Shown here piece after piece: positions 60,493 through 64,000 of a stretch of DNA of 64,000 bases. The position numbers and the translations under genes are program-made. The notes under the pieces were generated by a model. The model did not search any database, was not told the DNA's origin, and saw nothing but the letters and a program-made list of their open reading frames with translations. This DNA is from Verrucomicrobiota bacterium. Lineage in GTDB: Bacteria; Verrucomicrobiota; Verrucomicrobiia; Limisphaerales; UBA9464. The stretch is taken from assembly GCA_947454705.1 (NCBI GenBank), contig CANGKZ010000001.1, positions 186,001-250,000 on the forward strand, written 5' to 3'. The stretch's first letter is position 1; the number at the start of each line of letters is the position of its first letter.

Positions 60493-62334
60493 TCACTCCC
60501 ACCCGATGGTGCGTCCCTTGTTCTGCTCCTCGAGCCACTTGGTGAGGGGTTGGAAGTAGTCGCGCATCGCGCGGGTGCTGAGTTCTTCGCCGGTCGTTTC
60601 CTTCAACAGGGCCCGCCAGTCGCGCGTGGCACCGACGGACAGGAATTTCTTCAGGAACTCGCCGACTTCTCGATTTCCCCCGTAATTGCAGGACTGCGGC
60701 GGCTGCTTGAGGATGTTCCGCGCGATGTAGTCGTGGATCTGGAACTTCTGCACCGTGGCGAGCGCGTAGCTGTAGTAGTAGGCGGGATTGTCGGTGATGT
60801 GGGTCTTGGTGGCCGCGTCGCAGTACTCCTCGCCGCGGGTTCCATCGCCCAACGGCGGCTCGATTCCCTGGAAGGCAGAGGCGTACTTCCACCAGCGGGC
60901 GTTGAATTCCTCGGGCTTCAGATCGTTGGCGTACAGGTCGTATTCCCAGTGCGTCATGGTGCCGCTGGCAAAGAAGAGGAACGGAACCGCGTGGCTCAAC
61001 GCGGTCTCCAGCAGCGTGGCGATTTGGTCCTCCTGGTAATCCGCGGGAAGAATTCCGACGGACTTCAGATACGGAATCTGCCCGGCAGCGAGCGAGATCT
61101 GTTCGCCAATTCCTTCATGAAAGGCCGGATTCGCGCCGTTTCGGAGCAGCGGCGGCACTTCGGGACGGGTGTAGGAAATAAAGTAGTAGCCGTGGCCGAG
61201 CTCATGATGCGCGGTGTAGAACCACCAGGGATTCGATTCCACACTCATGAGCGACCGGATGTCGTGGTCGAGATCCACGTGCCAGCACGAGGCATGGGAA
61301 TTCTTCAGCCGGCCCGAACCGGGCTTGGCAGGAAACAGATCCGAACGCGCCCAGAAGGTCTCAGGGAGCTTCTCGAACCCGAGGCCCACATAGAACTGCT
61401 CGGCCGTCTTCGTGATGCTCTCCGGAGTGCGGTTGGTGAAGTAGCGGTCGAGCGAGGCCGCCTCGACCAAACCGCCCCATTCCTGGGCCCAGCGGTTGTT
61501 GATCCAGTGGGCGGGTATCTTTTTTGGTACCGGCTGATGGTAGCGCCGGGCGAGCTCGTGCTTGGCCCAGGTGTGGAGTTGGAGGTAGAGGGGCCGGAGG
61601 TCTCGGAGGAAGCCCTCGTTCATGGCCACCATTTCCTGCGGCGTCATGCCGTAGCCAGCCACCTGGAGGGCGAAGTAGTTGGAGTGTCCGAGCTCCTGCG
61701 CGACGCCGTTGCGGAGGGATTGGAGGCGTACCAATCCTGGTTTCAACGCCGGGCCGGTGCGCTTGGAGGCCTCCCAGGCGGCCCTCCGATCGTCCAAATC
61801 ACGGGATTTGGTGAGGATTCGATCGAGGTCGTTGGCCACCACGTTGGATCCGCCGAGCTTAAACTGGAACCCGTTGAGAACCGATTGGAGTGCGGTTTCG
61901 GCACCGATTCGGGTTTCAACGAGCTTGGGGTTGGTCATCGGACCTTCGGCGGCGTTCAGCAGCACGCGCTTGAGCTGCAGGACCTGAATCGGGGTCAGTT
62001 CCGCGGATTGCGCCAGCAACGCGCGGGCTTCGGTGATGAGGGCGGGGTTGCCGTTGAAGGCGGCATAGGCGCGTCCGGCGGTCTCGCTGGCGGCGTCGTG
62101 CTCGGCGTTGACGTCGGTCGCTGCGGCCCATTGGGCGATGCTGTTGACGCGGTAGAGGGCTTGATAGCCAGCGTTCACCAGCGAGAGAAAACGCTCGGCG
62201 CGTTCCTGAACGGATGTGGACGACGTCTGGGCCGAAGCGTTGCCAAGGAAACCGAGGCTGCCCAGCAGCAGGGTCGCGAAGACAACGAACGACCGCATCC
62301 AGAGGGCGGCAAAGGAATGGGACCTTTGAGTCAT
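60493..62334 (-). CDS. M2-family (ACE-like) zinc metallopeptidase
   Basis: 613 residues. A signal peptide (SFVVFATLLLGSLGFLGNAS) leads to a large helical domain. The zinc site is HHELGH at ~376-381 in FYTAHHELGHGYYFISYTRP, with the third ligand Glu probably in FHEGIGEQISLAAGQIPYLK. That is the HExxH + EGxGE arrangement of angiotensin-converting-enzyme-type dipeptidyl carboxypeptidases. It is exported. The length matches bacterial members. It is divergent from dnaN. Confidence 0.9.
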   Translation of the reverse strand: MTQRSHSFAALWMRSFVVFATLLLGSLGFLGNASAQTSSTSVQERAERFLSLVNAGYQALYRVNSIAQWAAATDVNAEHDAASETAGRAYAAFNGNPALITEARALLAQSAELTPIQVLQLKRVLLNAAEGPMTNPKLVETRIGAETALQSVLNGFQFKLGGSNVVANDLDRILTKSRDLDDRRAAWEASKRTGPALKPGLVRLQSLRNGVAQELGHSNYFALQVAGYGMTPQEMVAMNEGFLRDLRPLYLQLHTWAKHELARRYHQPVPKKIPAHWINNRWAQEWGGLVEAASLDRYFTNRTPESITKTAEQFYVGLGFEKLPETFWARSDLFPAKPGSGRLKNSHASCWHVDLDHDIRSLMSVESNPWWFYTAHHELGHGYYFISYTRPEVPPLLRNGANPAFHEGIGEQISLAAGQIPYLKSVGILPADYQEDQIATLLETALSHAVPFLFFASGTMTHWEYDLYANDLKPEEFNARWWKYASAFQGIEPPLGDGTRGEEYCDAATKTHITDNPAYYYSYALATVQKFQIHDYIARNILKQPPQSCNYGGNREVGEFLKKFLSVGATRDWRALLKETTGEELSTRAMRDYFQPLTKWLEEQNKGRTIGWE

Positions 62335-62479
62335 GGGTTGAGATTACGAGGAATCGGTCGGGGTGCGAGTCCGAGTTGTGCGCAACGAATTGGGAGCAAC
62401 CCGGGAAATGACTGTGAGTTGGAGTCGAGAATCTCGGTCGGTCCCTGAACCGATGGGGTTATGCAGAGCCCTTCCCAGA

Positions 62480-62553
62480 CTGTTCACAATCCGAAACCCG
62501 CTTGAGAGGGCCGTGGAATGGACCACTACCGGCTGTTGTACGTGTTGTTCACA
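62480..62553. promoter_or_regulatory. DnaA-box-like sites upstream of dnaN
   Basis: TTGTTCACA (62545-62553) is one change from TTATNCACA, and CTGTTCACA (62480-62488) is weaker. Both lie in the M2/dnaN divergent region. They may regulate dnaN; no dnaA gene is seen. Confidence 0.35.
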
Positions 62554-62605
62554 CCCCCTACTAATGGCTTTCTTCTTTCAAAGAACAATCAATACTAGGC
62601 ACCCG

Positions 62606-63715
62606 ATGAAACTCACAATTGCCAAGGAGCAGCTCCTGACCGGCCTTCAGGCAGTTCAAAATGTTGTCGGTACCCGGACGACGCTGCCCATCCTCTCGAA
62701 CGTGCTCTTGTCGGCCGCCGACGGTCGCCTCGAGCTGACAGCCACGGACTTGGATGTCACAATTTCCAGCAACGCCGCCGCGACCGTCACAGAACCCGGC
62801 CGGGCCACGTTGCCGGTCAAGAAGCTCTTCGGCATCGCCCGCGAGCTTCCGGCCTCCGAGATCGAAATCGAGATCGACGAGAAGGCGGTCTGCTCGCTGC
62901 GGGCCGGCGCCTCGTTCTACAAGATCAACGGCCTCCCCGCCGATGAATTTCCGCCGATGCCGACCTTCAAGCAGGCTCGCGCGGTGACGGTGCCGCAGGA
63001 CAAGCTCCGTTTGATGCTGAAAAAGACGAGCTTCGCGGTATCCACCGACGAGACCCGTTATGTGCTCAACGGCATCTTCTTTAGCCTTAAAGAACACAAA
63101 GTAACGCTCGTGGCGACCGATGGACGTCGTCTGGCGATGACCGATGAGGAAGCCGATGTGCCGGCGGAAAGTCAGGCCGACTTTATCGTTCCGACCAAGG
63201 CGATCAACGAGCTGAACCGCCTTCTCGCCGGAACGGGAACGGTGGAAATGAAGTTCTCGGACAACCAGGTGGCGTTCACCACGAAGGCCGACAATGGGTC
63301 GGGCGTACTGATCATCAGCAAGCTGGTGGATGGCAACTACCCGAACTATCGCCAGGTGATCCCGGGCGAATGTCAGGAGCGCGTGGCCCTGCCCCGCGAA
63401 GAGTTCCTCGGGGCGCTGCGTCGTGCCGAACTGATGACCAGCGACAAGAGCAACTCGGTGAAGCTGACCCTCAGCCGCAACCAGCTGGCCATCACCGCCA
63501 ACACCCCGGAAGTGGGCGAAGCGCGCGAAGGTCTGGCCATCAACTACAAGGGAAAGGACTTCGCCATCGCCTTCAACCCGGGCTACCTGATGGACCCGCT
63601 GAAGGCGCTCGACACCGAGGAAGTCTTCTTCGAGTTGATCGATGAATTGAGCCCGGGCGTGGTGAAGACCAACACGCCGTTCCTGTACGTGATCATGCCG
63701 ATGCGCATGAGCTGA
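62606..63715 (+). CDS. dnaN: DNA polymerase III beta clamp DnaN
   Basis: 369 residues from ATG 62606. The three-domain clamp pattern is clear: MKLTIAKEQLLTGLQAVQNV, TLPILSNVLLSAADGRLELT, ATDLDVTISSNAAATV; then YVLNGIFFSLKEHKVTLVAT, DGRRLAMTDEEADV; and the end TPFLYVIMPMRMS, the canonical P-M-R tail. It forms the sliding ring for replication. A terminator follows at 63742. The upstream in-frame extension to 62363 is not real. Confidence 0.98.
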   Translation: MKLTIAKEQLLTGLQAVQNVVGTRTTLPILSNVLLSAADGRLELTATDLDVTISSNAAATVTEPGRATLPVKKLFGIARELPASEIEIEIDEKAVCSLRAGASFYKINGLPADEFPPMPTFKQARAVTVPQDKLRLMLKKTSFAVSTDETRYVLNGIFFSLKEHKVTLVATDGRRLAMTDEEADVPAESQADFIVPTKAINELNRLLAGTGTVEMKFSDNQVAFTTKADNGSGVLIISKLVDGNYPNYRQVIPGECQERVALPREEFLGALRRAELMTSDKSNSVKLTLSRNQLAITANTPEVGEAREGLAINYKGKDFAIAFNPGYLMDPLKALDTEEVFFELIDELSPGVVKTNTPFLYVIMPMRMS

Positions 63716-63741
63716 TCCGATCGGGATCGAATTGGATTTCA

Positions 63742-63778
63742 AGCCCCCCGTGGAACACCTCGTTCCCGGGGGCTTTTT
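63742..63778 (+). terminator. Rho-independent terminator of dnaN
   Basis: AGCCCCC paired with GGGGGCT, an inner GGAAC/GTTCC stem, then a T-run. Confidence 0.88.
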
Positions 63779-63820
63779 CGTGGCGGAACACGATCGAAGG
63801 TTGGACAGGAAAACGGCACG

Positions 63821-63859
63821 AAAAAACCCCCGAGGTCCGGAGTGGACCCACGGGGGTTT
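63821..63859 (-). terminator. Rho-independent terminator of the convergent gene
   Basis: AAACCCCCG/CGGGGGTTT with an inner GGTCC/GGACC stem; the A-run at 63821-63826 is a T-run on the minus strand. It ends the gene at 63900. Confidence 0.88.
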
Positions 63860-63899
63860 GAAGAAACGTTAGCGCTACCTTAATTCCAATCTAAAGGAA

Positions 63900-64000
63900 T
63901 CAGGCGGCCGGAGCAGCAGGAATGCCTTCTTCGATCGAAGCGTTGAGCTCGATGAAGTCCAGCACCTTGCCGGTGAGGATGTCCTGCTGGATTTCGGGGA
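63900..64000 (-). CDS. C-terminal end of a trigger-factor-like protein (partial)
   Basis: The last 33 codons are visible, with IQQDILTGKVLDFIELNASI and EEGIPAAPAA before the stop. KVLDF followed by a helix end resembles the C-terminus of trigger factor, the ribosome-associated chaperone (Tig). The rest lies outside the window, so the call rests on few residues. Confidence 0.4.
   Translation of the reverse strand, partial: PEIQQDILTGKVLDFIELNASIEEGIPAAPAA

Overview
The window is high-GC bacterial chromosome and most likely comes from the Verrucomicrobiota (Limisphaerales-like). This is an inference from the mix of gene families: ThuA and DUF1080 hydrolases, sugar-phosphate epimerase, LamG and Ig-like secreted proteins, a type IV pilin-like substrate with an N-terminal methylation motif, an ECF sigma/Ser-Thr kinase pair, DUF1593 proteins and the DUF4266-TlpA-ApbE-DUF3570 set. 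mnmG, dnaN and three parS-type palindromes inside 16 kb suggest the chromosome origin is not far away.

Left backbone (1-7.6 kb): a photolyase-type cluster (DUF2256 protein, FAD oxidoreductase, Blc-type lipocalin, and a photolyase-like protein whose two domains are in swapped order). A small toxin-antitoxin pair between two near-identical 68-bp repeats interrupts it. An amber-interrupted membrane-protein gene, an IS66 accessory ORF and the 3' end of an RND pump gene abutting it follow.

Integrated islands (7.6-36.5 kb): a 30-bp copy of the 3' end of tRNA-Gly(CCC) occurs three times (7622, 33260, 36455), marking two tandem elements next to the intact tRNA gene. The first, about 25.6 kb, carries two convergent tyrosine recombinases, a primase-helicase operon, a long structured non-coding region, a LamG lipoprotein divergent from an ECF sigma / 55-aa / Ser-Thr kinase operon, a type I restriction-modification operon (hsdR, hsdS, two accessory genes, a frameshifted hsdM) beside a DUF4917 gene, a serine recombinase, a degenerate PrimPol-like protein and a tRNA-Ile(UAU). 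Matched arm-type repeats lie near both its ends. The second, about 3.2 kb, carries two DUF1593 (Sde182-like) genes and no integrase.

Right backbone (36.5-64 kb): an Ig-like exported protein; a four-gene operon (DUF3570 barrel, ApbE, TlpA thioredoxin, DUF4266 lipoprotein); ThuA, DUF1080, epimerase and pilin-like genes; mnmG with parS-like palindromes; a small membrane protein carrying a ParB N-terminal type GLGRGL peptide; then aldo/keto reductase, DUF456, ndk, SurA-like PPIase, glycosyltransferase, PhoH/PIN, RlmI-like methyltransferase, thyA, GNAT, an HTH-MBL fusion, an M2 peptidase, dnaN and the tail of a trigger-factor-like gene. Intergenic gaps here are filled by several families of short interspersed repeats.

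The most interesting points are the membrane protein with ParB-like boxes beside the parS-like sites, the sigma/55-aa/kinase/LamG module travelling on the island, the hairpin-rich non-coding region at 14.2-15.0 kb, the tandem tRNA-Gly islands, and the permuted photolyase sharing an upstream block with the oxidoreductase. All calls were made by eye, without database searches.
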